From Myxococcales bacterium (GTDB lineage: Bacteria; Myxococcota; Myxococcia; Myxococcales; Myxococcaceae), in NCBI GenBank assembly GCA_003153055.1, contig PMBV01000072.1, positions 1 to 5,228 of the forward strand: a stretch of 5,228 nt of DNA, given 5' to 3'. The position numbers and the translations under genes are program-made. The notes beneath the pieces were generated by a model. It searched no databases. It worked only from the letters and a program-made list of their open reading frames with translations, and was not told where the DNA came from. Each line of letters opens with the position of its first letter. The first letter of the stretch is position 1. This document shows, piece after piece, positions 4,450-5,228 of the stretch.

Positions 4450-5228
4450 TGGGCGACCTCGTCGGCGGGGGCGAGCTCCTCGATGGCGGCGCGCAGCGCG
4501 TGGTCATCGACGAGGTTCTGGTTGTGGGAGTGGGCCTTCTTCAAGGAGGCGCGGAGGACGCGGGAGGCGATGCGAGGGATGCCGCCGGAGGAGCGGAAGA
4601 GGAGCTCGAGGGCGGAGTCGGAGAGGAGTTTCTCCTTGGAGCCGGCAGCGCGGATGCCGTGCTCGACGAGGGCGCGGAAGGCATCGCGCTCGAGGGGGAG
4701 GAGCTGCACGTGGGCGACGACGCGGGTGTAGAGGGGCGCGTGGGTTTGCATGCGGAGGCGGCGAGCGAAGGCAGGGAGGCCGACGAGCCAGAGGGCGGCG
4801 AGGCTGCGCCTGTCGAAGGCAAAGTTGAGGAAGCCGGCGAGGTCCGCGAGGAAGCGGTCCGAGAGGTGCTGGGCTTCGTCGACGACGATGACGGGTGTGG
4901 TGTGTTGCTCGTCGAGGAGGTTGGCGAGGGCGCCTTTGATGTCATTCCAGAGTTGGGACTTGCGCTGGGAGGTACGGAGACCGAGCTCGACGGCGAGGGT
5001 GCGGTAAAAGTCGCAGGGGGAGCCGGCGGTGTCGCAGAGGTAGACGACGAGGTAGTCCGGGGAGGGGAGCTGGGAGCAGATGTTTCGGATGGCGGCCGTC
5101 TTACCGACGCCAGCCTCGGCAGTGAGGATGCCGAGGCCGGGCTCATCGAGCAAGTCGTGGAAGTGGCTTTCAAGCTGAGCAAAGCCGGGTGTCTGGGAGA
5201 AGTAGCTGGGTCCGGCGGCGTCGCGAGG
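4446..5228 (-). CDS. AAA+ ATPase, TniB/ExeA-like, probably transposition-related (N-terminus outside the window)
   Basis: The gene runs off the right edge and 260 residues are visible. Counting from the edge, a lead-in with FSQTPGFAQLESHFHDLLDE precedes the Walker A motif AEAGVGKT (37-44). Next come Walker B VIVVDEAQ (113-120), a sensor-1-like LVGLPAFARRL (148-158) and GGIPR (215-219), the sensor-2 signature shared by ExeA and TniB/TnsC-like ATPases. Proteins of this type assist DDE transposases by ATP-dependent target-DNA binding. The first Walker A position is Ala rather than the usual Gly. TTG 5153 is not the real start, because conserved sequence continues upstream of it without a stop. 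The gene overlaps the next one by 4 bases, forming an operon. A type II secretion ExeA role is less likely, since no membrane or peptidoglycan-binding part follows. The missing transposase should lie upstream of the window edge. Confidence 0.85.
   Translation of the reverse strand, partial: PRDAAGPSYFSQTPGFAQLESHFHDLLDEPGLGILTAEAGVGKTAAIRNICSQLPSPDYLVVYLCDTAGSPCDFYRTLAVELGLRTSQRKSQLWNDIKGALANLLDEQHTTPVIVVDEAQHLSDRFLADLAGFLNFAFDRRSLAALWLVGLPAFARRLRMQTHAPLYTRVVAHVQLLPLERDAFRALVEHGIRAAGSKEKLLSDSALELLFRSSGGIPRIASRVLRASLKKAHSHNQNLVDDHALRAAIEELAPADEVAQ

Larger units (their letters stand above)
4159..5228 (-). mobile_element. 3' part of a probable ATPase-dependent transposon
   Basis: The TniB/ExeA-like ATPase and its overlapping small partner gene look like the last two genes of a transposition operon whose DDE transposase would lie beyond the right edge. 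Terminal repeats and target-site duplications cannot be identified with only one end in view, so the left boundary (probably between about 4030 and 4158) is not fixed. The hairpin at 4103-4134 may belong to the element. Confidence 0.45.

Noticed and set aside
4255..5182. Several long open frames on both strands, including a Ser/Pro-rich minus frame
   Set aside because: They are frame shadows of the ATPase and small protein genes, caused by high GC and scarce stops.

Overview
The window is GC-rich bacterial DNA. A lipoprotein with an InlB-like repeat, a long Gly/Ser linker and an SGNH-type domain, an AraC regulator, a higBA toxin-antitoxin pair and transposition genes together suggest a myxobacterium or close relative (Myxococcota). 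That assignment rests on style and protein architecture, not on a marker gene.

Layout. Positions 1-209 hold no supported gene. Positions 210-1244 (minus) encode a secreted lipoprotein: lipobox, InlB/Flg_new_2-like beta repeat, repetitive GGGSAS linker and C-terminal SGNH/GDSL-like hydrolase domain. A 272-bp divergent intergenic region separates it from an AraC-family regulator at 1517-2404 (plus). Positions 2405-2933 carry no intact gene. They do contain the remains of a plus-strand gene (about 2519-2777) whose two halves join if one C is removed from a seven-C run; the joined reading has almost entirely G/C third codon positions.

Positions 2934-3562 (minus) are a type II toxin-antitoxin operon in higB-higA order. 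Upstream of higB is a good sigma-70-type promoter (3569-3597) overlapped by a perfect 6-5-6 inverted repeat (3588-3604), a natural candidate for the HigA operator. The promoter spacing puts transcription start on the GTG start codon, so the toxin message may be leaderless, while the antitoxin has its own Shine-Dalgarno site.

Positions 3605-4100 have no gene I can support, although one short minus-strand stretch has coding-like composition. From 4159 to the right edge (minus) lies the 3' part of a probable transposon: a TniB/ExeA-like AAA+ ATPase that runs off the window and, overlapping it by 4 bp, a 96-residue protein of unknown function, followed by a strong hairpin at 4103-4134. The transposase would be expected beyond the right edge.

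Apart from the two operons (higBA; ATPase plus small protein), the genes look like independent accessory cargo in a region shaped by insertion and gene decay. I see no CRISPR array, tRNA, rRNA or riboswitch.
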